From Pelagophyceae sp. CCMP2097 (lineage: Eukaryota; Sar; Pelagophyceae), in the NCBI GenBank assembly GCA_026770575.1, contig MU657202.1:153853-197289 (forward strand): a DNA stretch of 43,437 bases, given 5' to 3'. This document shows positions 21,179 to 30,577 of the stretch, piece by piece. The notes under the pieces were generated by a model. The model saw nothing but the letters and a program-made list of their open reading frames with translations, searched no databases and was not told the DNA's origin. The first letter of the stretch is position 1. Each line of letters opens with the position of its first letter. Made by a program: the position numbers and the translations under genes.

Positions 21179-23878
21179 TTAAGTGGGGACGCACGGCGCC
21201 TCGACGTCGTCGATGTCTTCCATGTCCTCAAAGTCGAAGCCGCCGGCGTCCTCGAGCGCCGACCGGAGCCGGCGCTCCGACGCCGAGTGCGCGGGGGGTC
21301 GCTCGGCGTGCTTGTGTGCCGGCCGCTTCGCCGGCGCCGAAATCGGCCGCGGCGGCGCGGCCGAGGCGAGGACCGTCGACTGCGCCGGTTGGGTGTCGAG
21401 CGGCGGCGGCGGACGCCGGACCTTGCTCAACAGAGGGCGATTGCACGCGATGCACGCCTGTCGCCGCAGGGCCTCGCGGCGCGCAGGGACGAGCGAACGC
21501 GGGGACCGTCGCGGGGCTCGTCGACCGTGCGTCCGGACCGGCACCCGTCGCGAATTCGTGGGGCCGGCCGCGTTGCGAGTTTGGGGTTCTCTCCGTATCA
21601 CACTCACGGGCAGCGCGGGTTTCTTGCCCAGGAGAGTGGCGGCGTCTGCGAGTACTTGGTCGTAGACGCTGAGAGCCGCTCCCACCGCGTCGTCGAACCT
21701 GCGGAGCGCTCGGGCGCGCGCCTCCAAGCGCAGCGCGCCCGCGGAGCCGTTGTTGGCGGCGCACGCGTCGTGCAATTCGTCGGCGAAGGCGCGAGTCAGC
21801 TCGCATCGCCTTTCGGTAACTTCGTCGACGCCGGCGCCGGCCTCTGAAGCGCCGCCGCCGGCGACGCGCGCCAGCTCCTCCAGGTCCGCCGTCGCCGCCG
21901 CCCAGCGCGCGACGCCGCGCGCCGCCGTCGCCGCCGCCATGGCCAACGGACGGGGCATGCCGCAGACCCGTCGTTTCTGCCACACCACCTCTTCAAACGG
22001 CCCGAAGACGGCCTCGGCCAGTTCCCTGGCCCGCGGCCGCGGCGGCGCGCCGCCGAGCGTCTGCGCGAAAAGGCACCGCTGCTCCCACAACACCGCCTCG
22101 ACGTCGTCCAGACGCGCCCTTGTCGCCACTTGGTTCGAGTCGATGATGTCCCAGAGCGAACCCTTGACCTGGTTCAGAGGCATCGCGTTGCGCCGCGTGC
22201 GCTCGTAGCCCTGGGCGGGTAATACGCGCCGCGCCGGGGACTGCGAACCAGAGGCGTCGCCGGAGCCGTCTTCAGACTGACGGTCAGAGTCGGGCGACCA
22301 GGCGCGGTTGCCGGGCGCGAGGCTGCGCGGCGGCGACGACGGCTGCGGCGACGCTTGCGGCGACTGCCGAGACGTCAAACGCGAAGCGTCCTCGGGCGCC
22401 AGCGTCGCGTCGGACCGCGCCGGCGTCGCATCGGACCGCGCCTGGAGCGTCACCGCCAGCGACCGCCGCGCCGTGGACCGCCGCGCCGTCGCCTCAGACG
22501 ACACGTCGGTGGTGTCGACGCGGTCAATTTTCAGGCCGATAGCATTTTGTAATTTTGCGGCCACCGTCGCTCCCAACTGATCCAGCCCAACCTGCCCATC
22601 TCGCCGCGCGGATTCGTCGGAGGAAACGCGCTCGTTTCGCTCGAGGTGCAGCGCCGAGTCCAAAGCGTCGCACCGGCCGTTTGCGCGCTCCAGAGCACCT
22701 CCCAAATCTGAAAGAGCGACATCTAAGCGGTCGTTCAAGTCCGTTTCCAAACAACGCATCGCATCGACCAGCGCCTGGACCTCTATTTTGTTCACCGCGT
22801 TCTCGCGGTGCAGCGCGTCGTTGGACGCTGCCGAGATGTTAGTGAGTTTGACCAAGGCCTCGTGCGCCGCAGCCGTCTTCAGAGAAACGTTCGCCAAAGT
22901 GCGCTCCGCCGCGGCCGCAATTCGAGCGTCGCACTTCTCCGTGATTTTTAATGATGCCGCGCGCAAAGCCTCGGCGTGTTTCGCGGAGTGCATCTCTGCA
23001 GCTCTTGTGGCTTTTGCAGCCGCAGCGCGCACGTTCGTCAAAGCAACGGCCGCCTCCGACCGGTCGGCGGCGCGCTCGAGGCCGCCGTGCGCGCGCAGCA
23101 CCCTTGAAACAGCCAGCGTCGCGCCGTGCGCCGCGCGCGCCGCGCCGTCGCCGTCGCCTCTTGACGCCGCTGTTAGAGCTTTGCGAAGGAAAGGCGCCGA
23201 AGCGGCTTTCAACAATTCGTCCACTTGATCCGCTTTCAAAGCTTCGTCGCCGCGGTCGGCGCAGATGCACTCGAGCTTTGCGGCGATTGCGGCGGCGTGC
23301 CACTGCGATACGGCGCGGCGGCAGAGCCTCTTCACGTAAAGCGTGTCCACGACCGACGCCACGCCGCGGAGCTGTGCGTCGGCGTCCTTCTCAAAGCGGC
23401 AGACGGCGCGCCAGCGCTGGAAGCCCGCGGACATATCTCTCTGCAAGCACCGCGAGATGACTCGGACGAGGAGGTCGCGGCGGCGGCCTTCTTCGCGCGC
23501 TTGTGCCGACGCCGAGACCCAGATACCAAAGGCCGATTCAGTGAGCGCTGAACCGCGCCGTTGGATGAAGCGCGCAATCTTGGGTAGAGTGGCGTCTAGA
23601 GCATTCTTGGCCTTGAGCGAATGGATTTCCTGGAGCGCTTCGACCAAGCGCAAATCGAGTTGGGCGTGCCGCACCTCGAGCGCTTCGAACCTGGAAGCGT
23701 CGTCGTCCACCTTGGCCTCGCTCAAAGTAGACCACTTGGACTCTGCGTTGCGGAGCTGGACTGTTAAAGTGGTAAATTGCGTGTTGTGGACGGCGATTTG
23801 TTGCGAGAACCGCGTCAGCACCTTCTCCAGCGCCGACGCGTCCACCGACACCACCGCCGACAGGTCGGACACGCTCAT
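21179..23878 (-). CDS. coiled-coil protein with SFI1-like F-x-x-W motifs
   Basis: A single exon of 899 codons; I do not recognise a named family. The N-terminus (from MSVSDLSAVVSVDASALEKVL) is a long predicted coiled coil. Around residues 115-200, three AFGIW / GFQRW / AVSQW motifs are spaced like SFI1-type centrin-binding repeats. Further helical, Ala-rich coils follow to about residue 430, then a Ser/Arg-rich low-complexity stretch. A second conserved-looking helical part (NQVKGSLWDIIDSNQVATRARLD ...) follows, then a basic tail ending in an acidic run (FDFEDMEDIDDVEAP). The composition suggests a basal-body, centrosomal or cytoskeletal protein (inference). It starts 314 bp from the divergent coiled-coil gene at 24192. 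A C-terminal exon downstream of 21179 is conceivable. Confidence 0.65.
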   Translation of the reverse strand: MSVSDLSAVVSVDASALEKVLTRFSQQIAVHNTQFTTLTVQLRNAESKWSTLSEAKVDDDASRFEALEVRHAQLDLRLVEALQEIHSLKAKNALDATLPKIARFIQRRGSALTESAFGIWVSASAQAREEGRRRDLLVRVISRCLQRDMSAGFQRWRAVCRFEKDADAQLRGVASVVDTLYVKRLCRRAVSQWHAAAIAAKLECICADRGDEALKADQVDELLKAASAPFLRKALTAASRGDGDGAARAAHGATLAVSRVLRAHGGLERAADRSEAAVALTNVRAAAAKATRAAEMHSAKHAEALRAASLKITEKCDARIAAAAERTLANVSLKTAAAHEALVKLTNISAASNDALHRENAVNKIEVQALVDAMRCLETDLNDRLDVALSDLGGALERANGRCDALDSALHLERNERVSSDESARRDGQVGLDQLGATVAAKLQNAIGLKIDRVDTTDVSSEATARRSTARRSLAVTLQARSDATPARSDATLAPEDASRLTSRQSPQASPQPSSPPRSLAPGNRAWSPDSDRQSEDGSGDASGSQSPARRVLPAQGYERTRRNAMPLNQVKGSLWDIIDSNQVATRARLDDVEAVLWEQRCLFAQTLGGAPPRPRARELAEAVFGPFEEVVWQKRRVCGMPRPLAMAAATAARGVARWAAATADLEELARVAGGGASEAGAGVDEVTERRCELTRAFADELHDACAANNGSAGALRLEARARALRRFDDAVGAALSVYDQVLADAATLLGKKPALPVSVIRREPQTRNAAGPTNSRRVPVRTHGRRAPRRSPRSLVPARREALRRQACIACNRPLLSKVRRPPPPLDTQPAQSTVLASAAPPRPISAPAKRPAHKHAERPPAHSASERRLRSALEDAGGFDFEDMEDIDDVEAPCVPT

Positions 23879-24191
23879 CGCCTCGCCGGCGCGCGCCGCG
23901 CGAGCCGGTCGGGATCCCGCGGAAGGGAGTTTTAACGTCGCGAGTTCCGGGAAAATTTGGAATCGCCTAACACCTCAACTTTGAGCAAACTTGAAGGCTT
24001 AAAAGCAGCAGCCCCAAGTGAGCCCTTCCCACGGCCCGCACGTCATCTGAGGCAGCGGCAGCCAGCGCACTCGCTGCGAGCCAGGGACAAATCTTTTAAA
24101 GCAGTCTAACGGACCGTTCCTTGGTTTCCAGAACAAAACCAAAACTCGATCGACCCGACATAGCGAGGCGGGGTCGCCGCGGTCGTTTGCC
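23879..24191. other. divergent promoter region
   Basis: It lies between two start codons pointing outwards (23878 - and 24192 +). It contains an AT-rich patch with CAACTTTGAGCAAACTTGAAGG near 23980-24000. No gene seen. Confidence 0.45.
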
Positions 24192-25363
24192 ATGGCGGCG
24201 GCGGCGTTGACGTACGACGAGTGGGTGCACCGCGCGACGGCGACGGAGACGGTGCCGCCCAACTCGGACGGACTGCTGCGCGTGGGCCGCGTCGCCTCTT
24301 GACGCCTCGGAAGATCGCGTGGATCCCCGCGACGAGGGTCCGGCCTCGAGATATACTGAGAAAGGGGTGCTTGGTGCTGGCACTTCAAACGCCGCGAGGT
24401 CTTTTCGAGGCCCGGCGGCGCGCGCGTCGAGCCCCCCGGAGACGCGTGCCGCATCGAGGCCGTCGGCGCAGGCACGTCGGCGAGCGCGCGGCGCTCGTCG
24501 AGCAGCTTTCCTACCTCCAGAAGCGCAACGCGCAGCTCATGAAGCAGCAGGTCCGTGACGCCGCGATACGCGTCCCTCGCGTGCTTTGACGTGGTGCGCC
24601 GCGCAGCGCGCCGTGCTGCTGGCGGCGTGCGAGGCGCAGGCGGCGCACGCGCAGTGCGCCGACTTCGCGGGGCAACTCATGTGAGGCGGCCTGGGGGCGA
24701 GGGCGCCCCTCGGCGTGGCGATGCGCGCGAGCCCTCGCGCCCCTTCCACGCGAGCCGCGCGCAGGCGGCAGCAGGTGCAGAGCGAGGCGGCGCAACTCGA
24801 GGCGCGGCGGGCCGACGAGGCGCCCACGGAGGCGGCCCCGAAAGAGGCGCCCGAGTCGCCGCGGGGCAAGCACCCCCTCAAGTTGTCGTGCCCCGCGCTG
24901 CCCGGCCTCCGGCGGCGGCGGCCCGAGCTGGAAGAGCCGCCCGCGAAGGACGCCTCCGCCGGCGAGGCGGCGCAGCTTGGCGACTCTTTGCGGCGCCTCG
25001 AGCGCGAAAACGCAGAGCTGCTCCGGAAGACGGCCGTCCTCGTCGACTACGTGCGCACGACCGCCCCTCTGCCGCCTGCGAACGCGCATCCAGCCGACGA
25101 CGCTTTGGACGCGTCGGACGACGAAGATTCCGACGACGGCGCGCGCCTCCCCGTGCGCAGCCAGGGCTGCCTGCCGCGGCCGCGGCGCTTCGACGACTTT
25201 GCCAACGAGTGAGGGCCTTTGGCGGCAGTGAGGTCCTTTCGCGCCAAGCTATCGCGACTGCGGCCGTAGGCACCTGGCCAAGTGCAAGTGGGACGCGTTC
25301 TTGGATGGCGTCGTCCTGGCCTTTGGCGCGGACCATTCGAGTGGCGCGCTCGATGACGAATAA
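24192..25363 (+). CDS. small coiled-coil protein, multi-exon
   Basis: Family not recognised. Well-supported exons are 24472-24550, 24607-24680, 24765-25208 and 25270-25363, with all phases matching. They give an Ala/Glu-rich coiled coil (ALVEQLSYLQKRNAQLMKQQ, RAVLLAACEAQAAHAQCADF, QVQSEAAQLEARRADEA), a Pro/Arg-rich spacer, a second short coil (LGDSLRRLERENAELLRKTAV) and an acidic segment (DALDASDDEDSDDGA). The conserved-looking C-terminus is RRFDDFANEHLAKCKWDAFLDGVVLAFG. The first exon at 24192 (MAAAALTYDEWVHRATATET) looks real, but its junction to 24472 is not resolved; a small exon near 24360-24400 would restore the phase. Two donors are GTGAGG, close to the standard consensus. Confidence 0.6.
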
Positions 25364-25787
25364 GCGGCGCTCGCCGACGAATACGCGGGGCGCCACGGCG
25401 GTGCGCGAAGCGCCCGGACCGGCGCGCTCGCCTTTTGACGCATCCGCCCAGCGAGGCCGCGCCAACCCGACAAACTTACGCCTTTGACAATCGACGTTCG
25501 AGGCCGGGGGACCCGCGGCCTTCACCTAGACGTACGCGGAGCGCTCGCCGGGAGGGCGGGCCGCGTCTCCGTCCGACTGGGAGGGGGGCAGCGTTTTGGA
25601 TATCCGGTCCATGGGTTCCGTGGGTGCCGCCAGCTCTGCCAAATCGCCCCGGCAAAGGATCACAAGTCTGCAACGGGGCTCTCCTCTTCCGCGAGGCACA
25701 ACCACGTGCGAGTTCGAACGGAGCTCGCTTACTGATCGCAGAGAGAGGGACTCCAGCTCCCACAGCGTCCGAGGAGCGCGCAACAAG
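25364..25787. other. region 3' of two convergent genes
   Basis: The coiled-coil gene (+) ends at 25363 and the WD40 frame (-) stops at 25788. On the minus strand the alternative WD40 frame stays open to about 25526, with ordinary-looking residues (RLVILCRGDLAELAAP). This may be the original C-terminus of the WD40 protein lost by frameshift. Nothing else seen. Confidence 0.4.
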
Positions 25788-27049
25788 TCAGAGGGCGCTC
25801 CAGAGCCGCACAGTCTTGTCCCTGTCAGAACGCGCTTGCCGTCGGGCGAGAACGCGCAGCCCGTGACGCCCTCGGTGTGCCCCTCGAGCGTCGTCTGCAG
25901 CGCGCCCGTCCCGGCGTCCCAGAGCCGCACAGTCTTGTCCCTGTTCGCCGTCACGATGCGCTTGCCGTCGGGCGAGAACACGCAGCTCCTGATGAAGCCA
26001 GTGTGCCCCTCGAGCGTCGTCAGCAGCGCGCCCGTCTCGGCGTCCCAGAGCCGCGCCGTCATGTCCCAGCTCACCGTCGCGAGACGCATGCCGTCGGACG
26101 AGAACGCGCAGCACATGACCCAGCCGGTGTGCATCTCGAGCGTCGTCTGCAGCGCGCCCGTCTTTTTCGACGCCCCAGAGCCGCGCCGTCATGTCCCAGC
26201 TCGCCGTCGCGAGACGCGTGCCGTCGGGCGAGAACACGCAGCCCAAGACGGGGCCGTCGTGTCCCTGCAGCGTCGTCAGCAGCGCGCCCGTCTCGACGTC
26301 CCAGAGCCGCGCCGTCCCGTCGTAGCTCGCCGTCACGATGCGCTTGCCGTCGGGCGAGAACACGCAGCTGACGATCGCGTCGTCGTGTCCCTCGAGCGTC
26401 GTCAGCAGCGCGCCCGTCTCGGCGTCCCANNNNNNNNNNAGCGCGCCCGTCTCGGCGTCCCACAGCCGCGCCGTCCCGTCGTTGCTCGCCGTCACGAGGC
26501 GCTTGCCGTCGGGCGAGAACGCGCAGCTCAAGACGTTGTCGGTGTGCCCCTCGAGCGTCGCCTGCAGCGCGCCCGTCTTCGCGTCCCAGAGCCGCGCCGT
26601 CCCATCGTTGCTCGCCGTCACGACGCGCTTGCCGTCGGGCGAGAAGGCGCAGCACGTGATGATGCCAGTGTGCCCCTCGAGCGTGACCAGCAGCGCGCCC
26701 GTCTCGGCGTCCCAGACTCGCGCCTTGTAGCCGCTCGCCGTCACGACGCGCGTGCACTCGGGCGAGAACACGCAGCTCCAGACCTCGTCCGAGTTGGTGT
26801 GCCCCTTGAGGATGACCTTGCCCTTCAGAATTCGGCCCTTCCACCTGTCCTTCAAAACGAGTCTGCGCACAGCCGGCCCACGGCTCGCGCGCCTCGAGCG
26901 ACGCGCTTAGTCACGAGCAGCCCGTTGGGCGAGGCCGCCAGCCGCAGGATGAGCGCGAGGAGGTCGGGCAGTTCAAACAGGTCGAGGGCCGGCGCGGAGC
27001 CGAGGTATACGGCGGGTCGCGAGGCCTCGTCGAAGACGTCCATGGTCAC
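25788..27049 (-). CDS. WD40-repeat protein with F-box-like start; frame disrupted
   Basis: The start at 27049 gives MTMDVFDEASRPAVYLG and then an F-box-like helix (LFELPDLLALILRLA). One frame change near 26875-26885 is needed to enter the WD40 array. At least eight repeats of 42 residues follow, almost identical in protein and DNA (core CVFSPDGKRIVTASYDGTARLWD, ETGALLTTLEGH). This is a beta-propeller scaffold. The array contains a 10-N assembly gap (26430-26439). Two further indels relative to the repeat consensus, +4 near 26165 and -7 near 25830, cancel, so about 110 codons between them are read out of the WD40 frame although no stop intervenes. The frame ends DKTVRLWSAL. It may be a working gene damaged by assembly error or a decaying copy. 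It is divergent from the ABHD10-like gene, 207 bp apart. Confidence 0.6.
25790..26800. repeat. tandem 126-bp WD40 repeat units, about eight copies
   Basis: The marker CGCTTGCCGTCGGGCGAGAA or a close variant recurs at about 25833, 25958, 26087, 26215, 26341, 26503, 26629 and 26752, that is, near-regular 119-128 bp steps interrupted by the N gap. DNA identity is high even at third codon positions, showing recent amplification or gene conversion. Confidence 0.85.
26430..26439. other. assembly gap (10 N)
   Basis: Ten Ns lie within the WD40 array between near-identical units. The true length is unknown; repeat copies may be collapsed here. Confidence 0.99.
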
Positions 27050-27255
27050 CAGCCGCGGGCTACAGCATTAATCCAGTCGGCGCGCGCTTACGCGACGGAC
27101 GTTCGAAGGCCTTTTAGTACTAACTCGTGTTTTTAAAAGACGTCCCGAGAATGCGCAAGGATCTCGATAAGCCTCAGGGGAAGGATTTAAAAGGGTGCCT
27201 CTTGCGGTGCCAAAACTTCAAAGGCGACGCCGACGACTAAGACGCTACGCGTACG

Positions 27256-28663
27256 ATGCGCTCCCTAATCTCGCTGGCGCTGGTGCCGGGCCTCGCGTTA
27301 TGCCTCGTCTCGCCGCCGCAGCGCGGCGCCGTTCGGCGGCTCGGCGCGCAAGGCAAGGTCGATGAAGCGACTGGGCGCGTCTCGGGCCAAGACCTCGAGC
27401 TCGTCTCCAAGCACGGCGACGTGCGTCCCTGTGGCCCTCGAGAGGCCCAACAAGCCTTTCGTTGCACGTTTTGATGCCATCTTTGAAGGCGATTGTGTAC
27501 GACGTCTTCCACCCGCCGGGAATCAACGACCCGGTAGCAGTCGTCTTCCTCCCGTTTGAAGCCGCGCCACGACGAGGCTCCAACGAGTGACAGAAGCACG
27601 AAATAGGCCATGGGAAGACTCGGACAGAAGCACGAAAGAGAACGAAAGCGGCCCTCGCGCGCGGCCTGCTCGCAGACGAGGATCCCTGCCGCAGGTCCCT
27701 CGCGCTGCCAAAGGTCAACGCCATGTCGTCGTCGCTGCGCACGTGGTGCGCAGCGGTCGACGCGGCGGCGGTGGCCGCGTCTTCAAGGGGCCGAGAAGGT
27801 ACCGCGTAGGTGCCGCCGCAACGAATACTCGTTCCTATGCGCAGACTACCACGGCATCGGCCGTTCACGCGGCGACATCTCACAGGCCACGTGCGTAGCC
27901 GCGGGGGTGCACATTTGATGCGGCGGGGTTGCAATGCATACGTCTGTAGGATCTCGCTCTGGCTCGACGACACGCTCACGCTCCTCGAGGCAGTCGTGCC
28001 GCCGACGCAGCACCGGCGCGTCGTCATCGTCGGTGCGGGCGTCGGCGGCTGGATCGCTTGCTTGGCGGCGATGAAGCGGCCCGAGTTGGTTGGCGGCATC
28101 GTCGGGCTCGCGGCGGACCCGGACTTTACCGAGGAGCTCCTCCTCAAGCGCTTGCCCGCCGACGTCATCGAGCGCGTCATGAACGGCATGGAGCAGGTCC
28201 GTTTGCGGCTGGGGTGTTTCTGTGAGTCTTGTTGTTCGTAGGTGCGTTGGGGAGACAAGATTTACCCCATCTCGCGCGCTTTGATCGAAGACGCGCGCAA
28301 GCACCTCATCCTCAACGGGCCCCCGGAGGAGAAGCTGCCCATCTCCTGCCCCGTGCGCCTGCTCCACGGCCTCCTGGACGAGGAGGTGCCCTACGACACG
28401 GCCATCCGCCTGGCCAGCCGGGTGGAGACGCAGGACGTCATCGTGTCCTTCTCAAAGGCGCGTTCGCATTCTGGGGAAACCGGCATCCTGGAGTGCTGGC
28501 CGTCAAGTGACCATGACTGGGGTAGCTCCGGGAGTGCCGGCCTGCCTCTTAGGCGCGGCATTATATGGACGAGATCGACGACTTCAAGCGCACCCGCCTC
28601 GCCGTCCAGGACTGCATCGAGGCCATCTTCTTCTACGACCTCGAATCGCCAATGTCTGGCTAA
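27256..28663 (+). CDS. ABHD10-like alpha/beta hydrolase lacking the nucleophile serine (seven exons)
   Basis: Exons 27256-27420, 27489-27553, 27695-27742, 27810-27890, 27950-28196, 28242-28457 and 28553-28663 join in phase to 310 residues (human ABHD10 has 306). The leader [18 protein letters not shown] suggests an organelle or the secretory route. Core: [75 protein letters not shown], then [15 protein letters not shown]10 is a thioesterase/acyl-glucuronidase. The acid (LLDEEVP) and the histidine (RHYMD) of the triad align. The nucleophile elbow reads G-A-G-V-G instead of G-x-S-x-G, with Gly 150 (GGC, 28038-28040) in place of serine, so a classical esterase mechanism is not possible as read. 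The last intron is GC-AG. Either a pseudoenzyme or a sequencing/assembly substitution. Confidence 0.8.
28458..28552 (+). other. GC-AG intron with GCGCG at both ends
   Basis: The intron starts GCGCGTTC after AAG and ends CTTAG before GCGCGGCATTATATG. Removing it restores the catalytic-histidine segment ([14 protein letters not shown]) in phase. No GT donor gives a sensible join. The five bases GCGCG appear both as the first intron bases and the first exon bases, as a target-site duplication would produce. Confidence 0.7.
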
Positions 28664-29149
28664 GGGGATTTTCGGCCAAGGCGGCAAGCGAGCGCCGTGA
28701 CGACGCACGCTGGCGTTGCGCCGAGGCGCGAACCCGGCATAGCGCCGACGCGCGCCCGACGCGCGCGGCCGGCGCGCGCCGTCGACCCGCCTTTGCACTC
28801 ACACGCCGCGGTTCGACGCTCCATCGGCCGGGCCGCCCGACTGGTCCGCGAGGCCGGCGGAAATGACATGAGTAATTTCATATCTCCAAACTTTAAGATG
28901 GTGATCCATATTACAGGAGACACCTCGCTCGCCGGGCCGAGGCGCAGAAGCGGCAATCGCGGCCTCTCTCTCCCGAAAGGACGTGAAAGGAAAAGGCATC
29001 CGACGGCGTTAAAAACGGATACTATCGGCGAAGGAGTGCCACGGTAATGCCACGGTTGGCAAAGTCTCGGGTTTGAAGGAGCTGTTTGAAGGGATTGAGC
29101 AACATGATGCTGGGTTGAGGTAGCATAAGCTGTGTAGTCTCAGCAAACA
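28664..29149. other. intergenic, ABHD10-like to HAD
   Basis: No gene seen. There is a short lower-GC pocket at 28860-28920 and another at 29075-29150 that likely contains the HAD promoter (TTTGAAGG twice at about 29076-29096). The sequence before the HAD start is AGCAAACAATGC. Confidence 0.45.
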
Positions 29150-30151
29150 ATGCTCGCCGTGGTCCACTCCGTGGTCCAACTCTTCGCAGTTCTGGCGCTC
29201 CTGCCCTGCGCGGCGGGGCTCGCCCCCGCACCCAGCGTTTTGCGCCTCCTCTCGCTGGACCTCGACGACACGCTCTGGCCGACGCGCGCGGTCGTCGACG
29301 ACGCGAACAGCGCCCTCGCGGTGGCGCTCGCGTCCGCGGACTGCGCGCCGGAAGCGTGCACCGCCGCCGCCGTGCAGGCGCGCATCAAGCAAGTCCGCGT
29401 GGCCGCGAACGCTGGCGGTGGCGCCGACACGTTGACCTACTCGGCGCTACGCACGCGTGCGATCAAAACGATCCTCGCCGAGCGGACGCCGAGCGCCAAG
29501 GCGTCGGCGTCGCTCGACCGCCACCCGCAACGCGCGTCTCGGCTCTTTGAGCTCTGGCTCGATGCGCGGCAGGCGAGCGCCGAGGCGCGCCTCTTCGACG
29601 ACGCGACGGCCGCGCTGGTCGCTTCGCGCGCCGCGCATCCGTCGTTGGTTTTGGCCGCGGTCACGAACGGCCGCGGCGACCCGCGAGCCATACCGTCGCT
29701 CGCGCACCTCTTCGACGTAGTCGTGAGCGGTGAGGACGCCGACGTATGGCCGCACCGCAAGCCCGCGCGGCAGATCTTCGACGTCGCGCGGAGGAAAGCG
29801 TCGATCTTCGCCGTCGCGCGCATGCGCGCGCAGCTGGAGGACAATTGCGACATGTTGGATGTCGGCGTCGCGTCCCAGGGCTTCTACGACTGGGTTCACG
29901 TCGGCGACGACCTCGTCAACGACGTGGAGGCCGCGAAGCGCGCCGGCGCGGCGACTATCTGGTTCGCGCCCGCGGGCGACGACGACGGCGGCGCGTCTTT
30001 CTCGACTGCCGGCGCGGCGGAGCAGGCACGGCGAGACGCGCGCACCGCGGCGGTCGACGTCGACGCCTGCGTCGACGCGCGGATTACGACGCTCGCCGAG
30101 CTCCCCGACGCCATCGAACGCGCGCTGGCGCGAGCAAGGCAGCGCGGATAG
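29150..30151 (+). CDS. HAD-superfamily phosphatase with signal-type leader
   Basis: A single exon of 333 residues. HAD motifs in order: motif I LDLDDTLWP (nucleophile Asp 37, acid/base Asp 39), motif II AAVTNGRG, motif III lysine in WPHRKPARQIFD, motif IV VHVGDDLVNDVEAAK. This is the HAD-IA haloacid-dehalogenase/phosphatase layout with an alpha-helical cap between motifs I and II. The exact substrate cannot be read from sequence. The first 24 residues form a hydrophobic signal peptide (LFAVLALLPCAAG) followed by LAPAPSV; this resembles the bipartite plastid leaders of heterokont algae but lacks the typical phenylalanine, so plastid targeting is inference. The ATG at 29150 has no in-frame rival upstream. 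An unusual insert (RRKASIFAVARMRAQ...) lies between motifs III and IV. Confidence 0.85.
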   Translation: MLAVVHSVVQLFAVLALLPCAAGLAPAPSVLRLLSLDLDDTLWPTRAVVDDANSALAVALASADCAPEACTAAAVQARIKQVRVAANAGGGADTLTYSALRTRAIKTILAERTPSAKASASLDRHPQRASRLFELWLDARQASAEARLFDDATAALVASRAAHPSLVLAAVTNGRGDPRAIPSLAHLFDVVVSGEDADVWPHRKPARQIFDVARRKASIFAVARMRAQLEDNCDMLDVGVASQGFYDWVHVGDDLVNDVEAAKRAGAATIWFAPAGDDDGGASFSTAGAAEQARRDARTAAVDVDACVDARITTLAELPDAIERALARARQRG

Positions 30152-30577
30152 GGCATTGAAGGGCGACCTTTTTATATAGACTTTTGAGCACCGGATGAGA
30201 ATGGGAGAGACGGTTCACCGGCTGTGCTCGCCTGCGCCTGAGGGGATTGTCTTCCGAGCGGACCCGATATTCCGGCCGCCTTGCGAGCGAGGCGTGCCGC
30301 GGACGGACGCCTTCCGAGCGAGGCGTGTCGTCTACAGCTTGGCCTTTGTGTGGAGCTCGGGCATTTCGCCGATCTCCTGTTTTGGCGTCGACGTTTTTTG
30401 GCGTCGACTTTTTTGGCGTTGGGCGTCGACTTTTTGGGCGTTGGGCGCCGACGTCCGCGACGAGGCCCGCCCCAGTGGGCGTCGCGGCGCAAGTCCTCAC
30501 CTTCTTTTTGTACTTGAACTTGTGCTTTGGCTTCTTCTCGGTGTTTGGGAACCTAGGCGCAGGGACTGCGTCGGTGA
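30152..30577. other. convergent intergenic region with short repeats
   Basis: It lies between the HAD stop (+) and the NDUFB3 stop (-). It holds CCTTGCGAGCGAGGCGTG / CCTTCCGAGCGAGGCGTG copies (about 30281-30330) and a run of TTTTTTGGCGTCGAC-like units (about 30390-30452). Overlapping ORFs in all frames come from these repeats; none looks like a gene. Confidence 0.5.

Noticed and set aside
20863..21231. Minus-strand 122-codon frame with RPASAGPRSR near its end
   Set aside because: Looks partly coding and could be a last exon of the coiled-coil gene, but no intron of reasonable size (more than 30 bp) joins it in phase. Mentioned in the region note only.
27245..28258. 337-codon minus-strand frame under the ABHD10-like gene
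   Set aside because: The plus strand yields a phase-consistent seven-exon hydrolase; the minus frame has no recognisable domain.
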